From positions 798,096 through 862,095 of the forward strand of contig NZ_AXVM01000001.1 of NCBI RefSeq assembly GCF_000484635.1: 64,000 nt of DNA, written 5' to 3'. Within the stretch, counting starts at the first letter, position 1, and each line of letters starts with the position of its first letter. A program made the position numbers and the translations under genes. Of the stretch, positions 27,150 through 36,800 are shown one piece after another. This DNA is from Comamonas badia DSM 17552. Lineage in GTDB: Bacteria; Pseudomonadota; Gammaproteobacteria; Burkholderiales; Burkholderiaceae_C. A model generated the notes under the pieces. That model did not search any database. It was not told the DNA's origin and worked only from the letters and a program-made list of their open reading frames with translations.

Positions 27150-28223
27150 TCAGCTGCGGCGGCGGCGGCGCAGGAAGGAGCCGCTCACACCCAGCGCGCC
27201 CAGCAGCATGGGCAGGGCGCCCGGCAGCGGCACCGAGGAGACGGGCGCTGCGGTTACCGTAATCTGGTCTGTCTCAAGCGCCACGCGGCCGCCATCGACG
27301 AAGGCGCCGACGCCGAAATCCCAGGTGCCGGCGGCCAGGCCCGTGAAGGTCACGTCAAAGGTGAAGGTGCGGTCTTCGGAGCGATCATAGGACCCGGCGT
27401 AGGAGATCGGGTTGAAGCTCACACCCACCCCGCCGGAAGAACCGACCAGACCCAGGGAAACGTTGGAGTAGCTGGCAAACGCAGCTCCTATCGCATCCTC
27501 GATCAGCTGAGCGATGTCCGTACCACCGCCAATAAGGTTGAACGAGCCTCCCGTAGCATTGGCAATTGCCGTTGCCTGGCCTGCGGCGCAATCCGATCCG
27601 CCGCAACTATTGTTCATGCCATTGGTGCCGACCACGATGACTTTGACGTTGTTGCCGTCCAGCGCCGTGATGGTGTCGCTCAGCGTCGGGTAGGCGCCGC
27701 CCTCATGCCCAGGGGCATCGCCGAACTGGACGATGAAGCGGTTGGAACCTTCACGCCAGTCCGCGGCCTGAGCCTGCTCCTTAAGTGCGATCAAATTGGC
27801 TTCAGGCGCGTCATACCCGCCAGAGGCACCCCAAGTATTGATGCCTGCCTGTACCGATGCAGTATCGGACGTCAGCGTCTGATTGACCTTGGTGGTGTAA
27901 CCATCAGTCCTGTCCTTGTATTCGCTAGCGCCGAATTGAGCATCCCCCAACCCGGAGAGGTTGTTCATGATGGTGGTGGCGTTATTTCTCACAGTGGAGA
28001 TGATGCTGCCCATCGATCCAGTGGTGTCGGCGATGAACTTCACGTCCAACAGCGCCGAGGTGGGGCTCCCCTTGGAGATGACGACGGTCTTGGTGATCGT
28101 GACGGACTCTCCGATCCCCAATGTCGCCGAATAGGTTTCTGGCGAAATGGAATCGGCCATGGCCATGCTGCTGGCCAGCGCAAAGCCGGCCGCCACGCCC
28201 AGCATACGAATAGCATTTTTCAT
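27150..28223 (-). CDS. Secreted von Willebrand factor A-domain protein with VPLPA-CTERM sorting signal
   Basis: A 357-residue exported protein. The signal peptide is MKNAIRMLGVAAGFALASSM with cleavage near AMA-D24. A VWA domain follows with the MIDAS motif DTTGSMGS at residues 66-73, and it holds two cysteines (SCGGSDC). The C-terminus VPLPGALPMLLGALG, then a hydrophobic run and RRRRR, is a VPLPA/PEP-CTERM anchor processed by an exosortase. Base composition is visibly less GC-rich than the neighbours. I start it at 28223; an upstream in-frame ATG lacks a signal sequence. It is probably a surface or matrix adhesin-like protein; the exosortase is not in the window. Confidence 0.85.
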   Translation of the reverse strand: MKNAIRMLGVAAGFALASSMAMADSISPETYSATLGIGESVTITKTVVISKGSPTSALLDVKFIADTTGSMGSIISTVRNNATTIMNNLSGLGDAQFGASEYKDRTDGYTTKVNQTLTSDTASVQAGINTWGASGGYDAPEANLIALKEQAQAADWREGSNRFIVQFGDAPGHEGGAYPTLSDTITALDGNNVKVIVVGTNGMNNSCGGSDCAAGQATAIANATGGSFNLIGGGTDIAQLIEDAIGAAFASYSNVSLGLVGSSGGVGVSFNPISYAGSYDRSEDRTFTFDVTFTGLAAGTWDFGVGAFVDGGRVALETDQITVTAAPVSSVPLPGALPMLLGALGVSGSFLRRRRRS

Positions 28224-28421
28224 GGGAACCCTCTCTGTTGATAGACGGTCGCAATGGTGACAAAACAGTTCCATCGGCTCAATAGGCCTATCGGACTAAT
28301 GCGCTGGCAGGGAAGGGGCAAGCGGCAAGGAATATTTCAAATGTATCTGCCTCATTGTTTTTTCATAACCAAACAACCTGCTATACATTCATTGACGCAA
28401 CCCCCCGTTCAAGAGGCTCCC

Positions 28422-29324
28422 GTGTCGATCCCATCCCTTCTGAAATCCACCGTGGCGGCGCTGGCGTTCGTGGCCAGCGGCACGCTTTTCGCCCAGGGCG
28501 CGCCCATCGATGCCGCGGCGTTCGACGCGCTGGTCGCGCAAGGCCCCGTGGCCGATGCGGCCACCATCGCAGCCAGCACCTGGGCCAGCAAGATCAGGCA
28601 GGCCGGCGTGCTGCGCCTGGGCGGCACGCGAACCTCCAACCTGTTTTCGCTGCTGAACGAGAAGGACGGCAGGATGCGCGGCTTTGATGCGGGCCTGGCC
28701 GACCTCATCGCCCGCTACATCCTGGGCGATGGAGCAAAAATCCAATTCACGCAGGTGAATTCTTCCACCCGCGAGCCCATCCTCATCAACGACCAGGTGG
28801 ACATGGTGATCGCCACCTACTCCATCACCCCGGCGCGCGCCGAGAAGATTGCGTTTGCCGGCCCCTACTACACCTCGCAGGCCGGGGTGCTGGTGAAGGC
28901 CGGCAACAAGACCATCCAGTCCTACGGCGACCTGGCCGGCAAGAAGGTGGCCACGCAGGCGGGCTCCACCGGGCCGGCGATCCTGGCGCAGTTCGCACCC
29001 AAGGCGGTGGTGCAGGAATTCCAGACCCACCAGGAAGCGCTGGACGCGCTGCGCCAGGGCCGCGTGCAGGCTTACGTGACCGACTACACGCTGCTGCTCA
29101 CCGCCCTGAGCCTGGGCCATGGCGACGCGAAGCTGGCCGGCGCGCCATTTGGCGCGCCAGACCCCTACGGCATCGGCCTGCCCAAGGGCTCGGACGGCGT
29201 GGCCTTCCTCAACGGCTTCTTGAAGCAGCTGGCGGCCGACGGCACCTGGGCCAGGCTGTGGACGGTTGCCATCGGCGAGCGCACCGGCAGCACGGCGGTG
29301 CCGGCGCCGCCCGCCGTGCCCTGA
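28422..29324 (+). CDS. Amino-acid-type ABC transporter substrate-binding protein (family 3)
   Basis: A 300-residue periplasmic binding protein. The GTG at 28422 (MSIPSLLKSTVAALAF with the initiator read as Met) has GAGG nearby upstream and gives a clean signal peptide ending about LFAQG. Upstream in-frame ATGs add 20 or more charged residues. Type 2 binding-fold motifs are GFDAGLADLIARYILGDG, QVDMVIATYSITPARAEKI and GKKVATQAGSTGP. It is followed three bases later by two permease genes. The ligand is probably a polar amino acid. Confidence 0.85.
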   Translation: MSIPSLLKSTVAALAFVASGTLFAQGAPIDAAAFDALVAQGPVADAATIAASTWASKIRQAGVLRLGGTRTSNLFSLLNEKDGRMRGFDAGLADLIARYILGDGAKIQFTQVNSSTREPILINDQVDMVIATYSITPARAEKIAFAGPYYTSQAGVLVKAGNKTIQSYGDLAGKKVATQAGSTGPAILAQFAPKAVVQEFQTHQEALDALRQGRVQAYVTDYTLLLTALSLGHGDAKLAGAPFGAPDPYGIGLPKGSDGVAFLNGFLKQLAADGTWARLWTVAIGERTGSTAVPAPPAVP

Positions 29325-29327
29325 TCC

Positions 29328-29990
29328 ATGGGAGAGCTCTCCGGGCTGCTGGCCGACTACGGGCCGGCCTTCGTGCAGGCCCTTCTGCTCACCTGGAAAC
29401 TCACCGTGCTGTCCTTCGTGCCCGGCTTTCTGCTGGGCATGCTCGTCACCGTGCTGCGGCTGCTGCCGCTGCCCCCGCTGCGCACCGCGTTGACGGCCTA
29501 CGTCGAGATTTTCCGCAACATTCCCGGCGTGGCGCTGCTGATCTTCATCGTGTTCGCGCTGCCCGATCTGGAGCTGGTGATCGACTACGAGCCCAGCGTG
29601 ATCCTGACCCTCGCGCTGGTCTGCTCGGCCTTCACGGCCGACTACCTGCGCGCGGGCATCAACACCGTCGCCAGCGGCCAGATCGAGGCCGCGCTCAGCC
29701 TGGGCATGCGGCCGCTGCAGGTCATCACGGCGGTGATCCTGCCGCAGGCGCTGCGCGCCATGGTGCAGCCCATGACCTCGCTGCTGATCGCGCTGATGCT
29801 CTCCACCTCGCTGGCGTCGCAGGTGCCGTTTCCGGGCCGGGAGCTCACGGCGCTGGTCTCCAGGATCGCCACCGATTCGGCCGCCGGCATCGCCGCCTTC
29901 GCGCTGGCCGCGGCGCTGTACGTGGCAACCGGCCTGCTCATCGCGTGGGCGGGCGCCGCGCTTGAAAAGAAACTGCGCATCCTGCGATGA
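29328..29990 (+). CDS. Amino acid ABC transporter permease (HisM/GltJ type)
   Basis: A 220-residue inner-membrane protein with about five transmembrane helices. It contains the family stretch EIFRNIPGVALLIFIVFALP and an EAA-type loop AGINTVASGQIEAALSLGMR that contacts the ATPase. Its stop overlaps the next permease by four bases. No ATPase gene is adjacent on either side. Confidence 0.9.
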   Translation: MGELSGLLADYGPAFVQALLLTWKLTVLSFVPGFLLGMLVTVLRLLPLPPLRTALTAYVEIFRNIPGVALLIFIVFALPDLELVIDYEPSVILTLALVCSAFTADYLRAGINTVASGQIEAALSLGMRPLQVITAVILPQALRAMVQPMTSLLIALMLSTSLASQVPFPGRELTALVSRIATDSAAGIAAFALAAALYVATGLLIAWAGAALEKKLRILR

Positions 29991-30814
29991 GCCGCCCGCT
30001 GGAAGACCTCCTCTTCGGCGCGCCCAGCCCCCGGGCGCGGGCCGTTCAACGGGCAATGGGTGCCCTCGCCGCGCTCGCCCTGCTGGCACTGGCCGCGGCC
30101 ATCGTGCTGCGGTTTCACGCAGCGGGGCAGCTGGATGCCCGCTTCTGGCGATTCTTCGCCTGGCCCACCACCTGGTCCTTCCTGGCCCAGGGTCTGCTGG
30201 GCACCATGGCTTGCGCCGCCATGGCCGCCGTCATCGCGCTGGCTCTGGGGCTGGCGCTGATGCTCGGGCGCGTGGCGCGGCCACGGCTGCTGCGCTGGCC
30301 CAGCGTGGCGGTGATTGAGTTTCTGCGCGGCACGCCCACGCTGCTGCTCATCTATGTGTGCTTTCTCGTGCTGCCGCAGCTCGGCATCAAGCTCGGCACC
30401 TACTGGATGCTGACGCTGCCCATCGCCTTGAGCACCGCCGCCGTGGTGGCCGAGGTCTACCGCGCGGGCGTGCTGGCCGTGCCGCGCGGCCAGGGCGATG
30501 CGGCGCGAAGCCTGGGGATGCGCGAGGCACAGGTGTTCTTTTGCATCGTCTTCCCCCAGGCGCTGCGCACCATCATCCCGGCACTGGTCGCGCAACTGGT
30601 CATCGTGGTGAAGGACACCACCTTCGGCTACGTCGTCACCTACGGCGAACTGATGCAGAACGCCAAGGTGCTGATCGCCAACTACCACGCGCTGGTGCCG
30701 GTGTACCTGGTGGTGGCGCTGCTGTACTGCGGGGTGAATTACGCGATCTCCAGGGCCAGCCGGCGGCTGGGCGGGCCGGTGGGCGCCGCGCTACAAGGGA
30801 CATCCGCTGCCTGA
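29987..30814 (+). CDS. Amino acid ABC transporter permease (HisQ/GltK type)
   Basis: A 275-residue permease. The N-terminal 35 residues are extra and charged; then come five hydrophobic segments, EFLRGTPTLLLIYVCFLVLP, and the EAA loop YRAGVLAVPRGQGDAARSLG. It overlaps the preceding permease gene by four bases. The pair would form a heterodimeric channel for the binding protein at 28422. The third element, an ABC ATPase, is missing here and must come from elsewhere. Confidence 0.9.
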   Translation: MSRPLEDLLFGAPSPRARAVQRAMGALAALALLALAAAIVLRFHAAGQLDARFWRFFAWPTTWSFLAQGLLGTMACAAMAAVIALALGLALMLGRVARPRLLRWPSVAVIEFLRGTPTLLLIYVCFLVLPQLGIKLGTYWMLTLPIALSTAAVVAEVYRAGVLAVPRGQGDAARSLGMREAQVFFCIVFPQALRTIIPALVAQLVIVVKDTTFGYVVTYGELMQNAKVLIANYHALVPVYLVVALLYCGVNYAISRASRRLGGPVGAALQGTSAA

Positions 30815-30883
30815 TTTCCAGCAGCGCCCGGTGCCATGCGCACATGCCTGGCAGGGCACGGCAATTGCCCCTACAGTGGCGCG

Positions 30884-32113
30884 ATGAGCACCACACCCAT
30901 CACCTTCCCCAATGCCCACGGCACGCTGCTGGCCGGGCGCCTGGACCAGCCCGAGGACACGCCGCGCGGCTGGGCGCTGTTCGCGCATTGCTTCACCTGC
31001 TCCAAGGACAGCCGCGCGGCGGTGTTCATCGCGCGTGCGCTGGTGGAGGCGGGCTTTGGCGTGCTGCGCTTTGATTTCACCGGGCTGGGCGAGAGCGGCG
31101 GCGATTTCGCCGACACGCATTTCTCCTCGAACGTGGACGACCTGGTGGCGGCGGCCGACTGGCTGCGCGCCAGGCACGGCGCACCCGCGCTGGTGATCGG
31201 GCATTCGCTGGGCGGCGCGGCCATCCTCGCGGCCGGAGCGCGCATTCCGGATGCCCAGGCGTTTGCCACGATAGGCGCGCCGTTCGAGCCCGAGCACGTG
31301 ACGCACAACTTCGGCGCGCAGGTGCGGCAGATCGAAACCGAAGGCCGCGCCACGGTACAGCTGGGCGGGCGCGATTTCACGATAGACCGCGCCTTTCTGG
31401 AGGACGTGCGCGGCCAGCGCCAGGCCGAGCGCATCCGCGCGCTGCGCCGCCCGCTGATGGTGCTGCATTCGCCGATCGACAAAACGGTGGATATCAGCAA
31501 CGCCGGCGGCATCTTCCAGGCGGCGATGCATCCCAAATCCTTTGTCTCGCTGGACGATGCGGACCATCTGCTGTCGCGCAAGGAGGATGCGCGCTACGCC
31601 GCCAGCGTGATCGCGGCCTGGGCGGCGCGCTATCTGCCGGCCACTGCGCAGCCGCAACCTGGCAGCGCCGCAGCCACGGATGGCCTGGTGCATGTGGCCG
31701 AACGCGGCACCGGCGCCTACACCGTGGCGATCACCGCCGGGGCACACCACTGGCTGGGCGACGAGCCCGCCAGCGTGGGCGGCGACGACCTGGGCCCCAG
31801 CCCCTACCAGATGCTGAGCGCGGCGCTGGGCGCCTGCACCGCGATGACGGTGCGCATGTACGCCAACCGCAAGCAGTGGCCGCTGGCGCGCGTGAGCGTG
31901 GCGCTCAGCCATGCCAAGATCCACGCGCGGGACTGCGCGGAGTGCGAGACCAGGGCGGGGCAGATCGACCGCATCGAGCGCTTCATCACCTTCGAGGGTG
32001 ATCTGGATGCCGCGCAGCGCCAGCGCCTGCTGGAGATCGCGGACATGTGCCCGGTGCACCGCACGCTGCATTCCGAGGTGCAGGTGACCACGCGGGAAGG
32101 CCTGCCGCAATAG
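30884..32113 (+). CDS. Alpha/beta hydrolase - OsmC fusion protein
   Basis: A 409-residue two-domain protein. Residues about 1-260 are an alpha/beta hydrolase with the nucleophile elbow GHSLGGA, an acid near HSPIDKTVD and histidine DDADHLL. Residues about 275-409 are an OsmC/Ohr domain with its redox cysteines in [16 protein letters not shown] and [13 protein letters not shown]. OsmC domains reduce organic hydroperoxides through a cysteine pair; the hydrolase may release them from esters (inference). The fusion is a recognised architecture. The ATG at 30884 is chosen because [10 protein letters not shown] matches the family start. Confidence 0.9.
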   Translation: MSTTPITFPNAHGTLLAGRLDQPEDTPRGWALFAHCFTCSKDSRAAVFIARALVEAGFGVLRFDFTGLGESGGDFADTHFSSNVDDLVAAADWLRARHGAPALVIGHSLGGAAILAAGARIPDAQAFATIGAPFEPEHVTHNFGAQVRQIETEGRATVQLGGRDFTIDRAFLEDVRGQRQAERIRALRRPLMVLHSPIDKTVDISNAGGIFQAAMHPKSFVSLDDADHLLSRKEDARYAASVIAAWAARYLPATAQPQPGSAAATDGLVHVAERGTGAYTVAITAGAHHWLGDEPASVGGDDLGPSPYQMLSAALGACTAMTVRMYANRKQWPLARVSVALSHAKIHARDCAECETRAGQIDRIERFITFEGDLDAAQRQRLLEIADMCPVHRTLHSEVQVTTREGLPQ

Positions 32114-32172
32114 CTGCACGCGCAGCAGAAATCGGCGCGGCGGCGTATGCTGGTCTGGTGTGGAGGCACAGC

Positions 32173-32559
32173 ATGAACAGCACGATTCCCGCAAGCCATG
32201 TGCGCATCAAGCGCGCCTACGTGGCGCCCTCGCCCGACGATGGCGAGCGCATTCTGATCGACCGGCTCTGGCCGCGCGGCGTGAAAAAGGAAAACCTGCA
32301 GCTGGCGGAATGGAACAAGGACCTGGCGCCCAGCGCGGAGCTGCGCAAGTGGTTCAACCACGAGCCTGAACGCTGGCCGGAATTCCAGCGCCGCTACGCC
32401 GCGGAGCTGGCGCAAAGCCCGGAGCATTTCGCCGCGTTGCGCGCGCGTGCGCACCAGGGGGTGATCACGCTGGTGTATGGCGCGCACGATGAGGAAGTGA
32501 ACAACGCGGTGGCGATGCGCGGCTATCTGCTGAGCCCCGATGGACTCACCATCAAGTAG
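32173..32559 (+). CDS. DUF488 family protein (YeaO-like)
   Basis: A 128-residue protein of the DUF488/YeaO family, with the conserved stretches [17 protein letters not shown], then [20 protein letters not shown] and [16 protein letters not shown]. The function of the family is unknown. It lies between the hydrolase-OsmC fusion and an AhpD-like gene on the same strand, which hints at a stress-related group. Confidence 0.85.
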   Translation: MNSTIPASHVRIKRAYVAPSPDDGERILIDRLWPRGVKKENLQLAEWNKDLAPSAELRKWFNHEPERWPEFQRRYAAELAQSPEHFAALRARAHQGVITLVYGAHDEEVNNAVAMRGYLLSPDGLTIK

Positions 32560-32572
32560 AACGGAGAACGAC

Positions 32573-32926
32573 ATGGATCACGCGATGTACCCCGGGTTGG
32601 GCGACGCCAGCATCGCCCGCAAGCGCCGCGAACTGGCGCCCAGGCAGCTGGAAGCCTTTCGCGCCTTCAGCGCCGCGGCCTTTGCCGAGGGCGAGCTGGA
32701 CGCCAAAACCAAGCAGCTGATCGCCGTGGCGGTGGCGCACGTGACGCAGTGCCCCTACTGCATCCGCGGCCACACCGACGGGGCGCTCAAAGCGGGCGCG
32801 ACCGAAGGGCAGATCATGGAAGCGATCTGGGTGGCGGCCGAGATGCGCGCCGGCGGTGCCTATGCGCATTCGGCGCTGGCGATTGACCAGATGGCGGCGC
32901 ACCAGGGCAAGACGCAGCAGGCTTGA
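32573..32926 (+). CDS. Carboxymuconolactone decarboxylase family protein (AhpD-like)
   Basis: A 117-residue all-helical protein with the AhpD-type motif CPYCIRGH near residue 60 (two cysteines and a histidine), typical of small peroxidase-coupled disulfide reductases. GGAGAACG lies just upstream of the ATG at 32573. It starts 13 bases after the DUF488 stop. Together with the OsmC fusion this points to defence against organic peroxides. Confidence 0.88.
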   Translation: MDHAMYPGLGDASIARKRRELAPRQLEAFRAFSAAAFAEGELDAKTKQLIAVAVAHVTQCPYCIRGHTDGALKAGATEGQIMEAIWVAAEMRAGGAYAHSALAIDQMAAHQGKTQQA

Positions 32927-33045
32927 CGCCCCTGCGCTTCATACGACTTTGCATTCAAGCGGAAAACAAGGCGGGAAGCTGCAGATCAGTGCTGCAGCAC
33001 GGCAAGGCGAGCCAACGCAGTGATACGCTTGAAGACGAAGCCGTA

Positions 33046-33321
33046 TCAGTCGCGCCTGCGCGCGGTGTGCAAGATGGTCGGCACCTGAACTTCGTTGCCC
33101 CGCACGCGATAGACGGCAAGGTAGTGCCGGTGCAGCACCAGCTCGCGCGTGCCATACACGCGGCCCGGCCTTCCAAGTTCATGCTCACGTAGCGCTTGCA
33201 GCTTCTGGCGCAGTTCCTGCACAAAGCTGGTGGCCCGCACTGGGTTGTCTTCGGCGATCCATGCGGCAATTTCGTCCAGGCGCGCCAACGCAAGGCGCGT
33301 CCAGCGGATGTCACGCACCAT
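33046..33321 (-). CDS. RelE/ParE-type toxin
   Basis: A 91-residue ParE-like protein: MVRDIRWTRLALARLDEIAA, then FVQELRQKLQALREHELGRP and ELVLHRHYLAVYRVRGNEVQ, ending ILHTARRRD. ParE toxins poison gyrase, RelE toxins cut mRNA; the helix-hairpin plus basic beta-sheet fits ParE better. It overlaps the antitoxin gene by 11 bases and starts at 33321; a longer in-frame start is inside the antitoxin. Confidence 0.85.
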   Translation of the reverse strand: MVRDIRWTRLALARLDEIAAWIAEDNPVRATSFVQELRQKLQALREHELGRPGRVYGTRELVLHRHYLAVYRVRGNEVQVPTILHTARRRD

Positions 33322-33565
33322 GACGGCGGAACACCGCAGAGACCTCTTCATCGCTGGCAAAGTCGCCGCGATCGGCCTGCGCAAGTCCAGCCTCGATGTC
33401 GCGTACCTGCCAGGTTTGCGCAGCCAGATAACTGTTCAAGGCTTCCAGCGTCACGAAACTCTTGGTGCGTGCCGTGGCTTGTGCCAGCGCCTCCAACTGC
33501 TCATAAAGCTCCGCTGGCAAACGTACGTTGATGGTTCGACTGGAAGACGTGGCTGCAGCAGACAT
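33311..33565 (-). CDS. Ribbon-helix-helix antitoxin (ParD/CopG-like)
   Basis: An 84-residue antitoxin. The N-terminal ribbon INVRLPAELYEQLEALAQAT, then a helix ARTKSFVTLEALNSYLAAQ, is typical of RHH repressors; the acidic C-terminal part would wrap the toxin. The start at 33565 (MSAAATSSSRTI) is followed by the toxin with an 11-base overlap. It should repress its own operon through the inverted repeat just upstream. Confidence 0.85.
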   Translation of the reverse strand: MSAAATSSSRTINVRLPAELYEQLEALAQATARTKSFVTLEALNSYLAAQTWQVRDIEAGLAQADRGDFASDEEVSAVFRRHGA

Positions 33566-33588
33566 GGCAGGCCCCTTGCATTGCTTGT

Positions 33589-33606
33589 AATACAGCGCAT
33601 TGTATT
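33589..33606. promoter_or_regulatory. Inverted repeat upstream of the ParDE-type operon
   Basis: AATACA-GCGCAT-TGTATT, a perfect 6-base inverted repeat, lies 24 bases ahead of the antitoxin ATG. This is the expected place for an autorepression operator overlapping the minus-strand promoter. Confidence 0.55.
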
Positions 33607-33666
33607 CAACACACGCCGCATCAGCCCTCAGGTTCAGCCTCGGGAGAAGCGTCCAGCCCATCGGCA

Positions 33667-33891
33667 TCACACCCCATGCGCGCCGCAGACGTGGCGCCCC
33701 ATCCCTTCATCCCAGCGCAGCTTCACGCAGGGCCCGGCGGTGCGCCGCGAATACAGCCTGCCGAGCGGACAGGGCTCGGCCAGGCAGCACAGGCCGCAGC
33801 CGTTGCAGGGCGAGCCCACGGGCGGCTTGGGCGGCGCGTTCACATGGCGCCAGACGCACTGCCAGCCGGCGGGCATCTTGCGCAGGCGCAT
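33667..33891 (-). CDS. Small cysteine-cluster (ferredoxin-like/YkgJ-type) protein
   Basis: A 74-residue protein with the cysteine pattern GSPCNGCGLCCLAEPCPLG plus C near the C-terminus (GPCVKLRWDE and GRHVCGAHGV). The spacing suggests an iron-sulfur or zinc site. It begins five bases after the stop of the tandem uvrA gene and is almost certainly co-transcribed with it. Function unknown; UvrA itself has zinc fingers, but this protein is separate. Confidence 0.6.
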   Translation of the reverse strand: MRLRKMPAGWQCVWRHVNAPPKPPVGSPCNGCGLCCLAEPCPLGRLYSRRTAGPCVKLRWDEGMGRHVCGAHGV

Positions 33892-33895
33892 GGCG

Positions 33896-36800
33896 TCAGC
33901 CCCGCGCCAGCACCGGCGCGAGCGCCCTGCCGGTGTGCGTGGCCAGGCGCACCAGTTCCTCGGGCGTACCGGTTGCGACGATGCTGCCGCCGCCCGCGCC
34001 GCCTTCGGGGCCAAGGTCGATCACCCAGTCGGCCTCGGCGATCACGTCGAGGTCGTGCTCGATCACCAGCACGCTGTGGCCGCCATCGACCAGGCGGTGC
34101 AGCACGCGGATGAGCTTGTCCACATCGGCCATGTGCAGGCCCACGGTTGGTTCATCGAGCACATAGAGCGTGTGCGGAGTTTTCTGGCCACGGCGCGTGA
34201 CGTCGTCGCGCACCTTGGTGAGTTCGGTCACGAGCTTGATGCGCTGCGCCTCGCCGCCCGACAGCGTGGGCGAGGGCTGGCCGAGCGTGAGGTAGCCCAG
34301 GCCCACGTCTTTCAGCAATTGCAGCGGGTGCGCGATCTGCGGCATGCTGGCGAAGAACGCCACCGCCTCGTCCACCTCCATGCGCAGCACCTCGCCTATG
34401 CTCTTGCCGCGCCAGGTGACGGCCAGCGTCTCGGGGTTGAAGCGCGCGCCGTGGCAGACCTCGCAGGGCAGCTTCACATCGGGCAGAAAGCTCATCTCTA
34501 TGGTGCGCATGCCCTGGCCCTGGCAGGACGGGCAGCGGCCCTCGCCGGTGTTGAACGAGAAGCGTGCCGCGCCGTAGCCGCGCGCCTTGGCTTCCAACGT
34601 TTCGGCGAAGAGCTTGCGGATCAGGTCCCAGAAGCCGATGTAGGTGGCGGGGCAGGAGCGCGGCGTCTTGCCGATGGGGGTTTGATCGACTTCGAGCACG
34701 CGATCGATCGCCTCGAAGCCCGAGAGGCCCGCGCAGCCGGCGAGCGGCGGCGCCTTGCCGGCGTCCATGGCGTCACGCCCGGCCTTGGTCTGGCGCTGGG
34801 TGACCCAGGCCGCCACGTTGGTGAGCAGCACGTCGCGCGCGAGCGTGGATTTGCCGGAGCCGGAAACGCCCGTGATGGCGACGAGGCGCTGCAGCGGCAC
34901 GCGGGCGGTGAGGTGCTGCAGGTTGTGCAGGGCGGCGTCGTGGACGGTGAGCCAGGTTTTCACTCCCTCCCCTTTCGGGGGAGGGTTGGGGTGGGGGCTT
35001 GCTGCTTCTGATTGAATAGCTGGTTCCGCTTGCTGGATAAGCGGCTGCGCCTGATTTGACTGAATTTTTTCCTGCAAGCTCTGCTGGCCCCCACCCCTGC
35101 CCTCCCCCGAAAGGGGAGGGAGCAAGACAGGGCGGCGCGCTTGCAAAGGGTGGCGCATCGCATGCAGCAGATAGCGCCCGGTCTGCGAATCGGGCGCGGC
35201 CTCCACGTCGGCCACGCTGCCCTCGGCGATCAAGCGCCCACCGCGCTTGCCGGCGCTTGGGCCGATGTCGATCACATGCTCGGCGCGGCGGATGGTTTCT
35301 TCGTCGTGCTCGACAACGACCAGTGTGTTTCCCTTGCTGCTCAAGCTGTGCAGGGCGTTGAGCAGAATCTGGTTGTCGCGCGCGTGCAGGCCGATCGTCG
35401 GCTCGTCGAGCACGTAGCACACGCCCTGCAGGTTGCTGCCGAGCTGCGCCGCCAGGCGGATGCGCTGCGCCTCGCCGCCCGAGAGGCTGGGCGCGCCGCG
35501 GTCGAGCGTGAGGTAGGAGAGGCCGACTTCTTCGAGGAAGGCGAGGCGGCTTTCGATCTCGGGCAGCAGGTCACGCGCGATCTCCTGCGCGCGGCCCGCC
35601 AGCTTCAGTGCGCCGAACCAGCGGCGCAATTCCTCGACGGAACACTGCGCCAGCTCAGTAATCGCGATCCCGCTTCCCTGCTCCCTCCCCCTCTGGGGGA
35701 GGGCTGGGGTGGGGGCTGGCGACGCATCCTCTGCACCACCGCCCAGCCCCCCTCCCAACCTCCCCCCAAGGGGGGGAGGAGCATCAACGCCGCCATCGCC
35801 AAACTCCAGCAGTACCGCACGCGCCACCGGGTTCAGCCGCGTACCCTGACAGGTCGGGCAAGGTACATCCTCCAGGTCTTCCAGCTCGGGCTCGCCAAAG
35901 GTCTTCTCGCGCCCCAGCTCGCGGTCGGGCTGCAGGGATTCGGCGATCACCTTGCGCTGCGCGCGCGTGAGCTGCACGCCGGTGCCCATGCAGTCCGGGC
36001 ACCAGCCGTGCTTGCTGTTGTAGCTGAACAGGCGCGGATCGGGCTCGGCGTAGGAAGTGGCGCAGACCGGGCAGGCGCGCTGGGTGGAGAACACCTGCAC
36101 GTGGCCGATGGCGGCCGTGGATTGTCCTGAACGCATCGCGGCTTCAAGGCCGTCGAGATGGCTGATGACCTGCACCACGCCCTTGCCCAGCGCGAGCGCC
36201 TTTTCCAGCCACTCGCGCAGGTTCGCTTCGTCGTTTGGCGAGACGTCAAGGCTGATCACCGGCAGCTCGATGCTGTGCTCCTTGAAGCGGTCGATGCGCG
36301 GGAAGCCTGTGGTCGGCAGGAACTCGCCATCGACCCGCAGATGCGTGTAGCCGCGCGGGCGCGCCCAATCGGCAAGCTCGGTATAGACGCCCTTGCGGTT
36401 GACCACCAGCGGCGCGAGCAGCCCGATGTGCTGGCCGCGGTAGTCGCGCAGCACTTGGGCAACGATGCTTTCCACGCTCTGCGGCTGCACGGCAGCGCCG
36501 TCGTGAATGCAGTGCTGTACGCCGAGCTTCACATACAGCAGACGCAGAAAGTGCCAGATCTCGGTGGTGGTGCCCACGGTGCTCTTGCGCCCGCCGCGCG
36601 AGAGGCGCTGCTCGATCGCCACCGTGGGCGGAATGCCGTAAACCGCATCCACCTCGGGCCGGCCGGCCGGCTGCACGATGGAGCGCGCGTAGGCGTTGAG
36701 CGATTCGAGGTAGCGCCGCTGGCCTTCGTTGAACAGGATGTCGAAGGCCAGCGTGGACTTGCCCGAGCCCGAGACGCCGGTGATCACGTTGAACTTGCCG

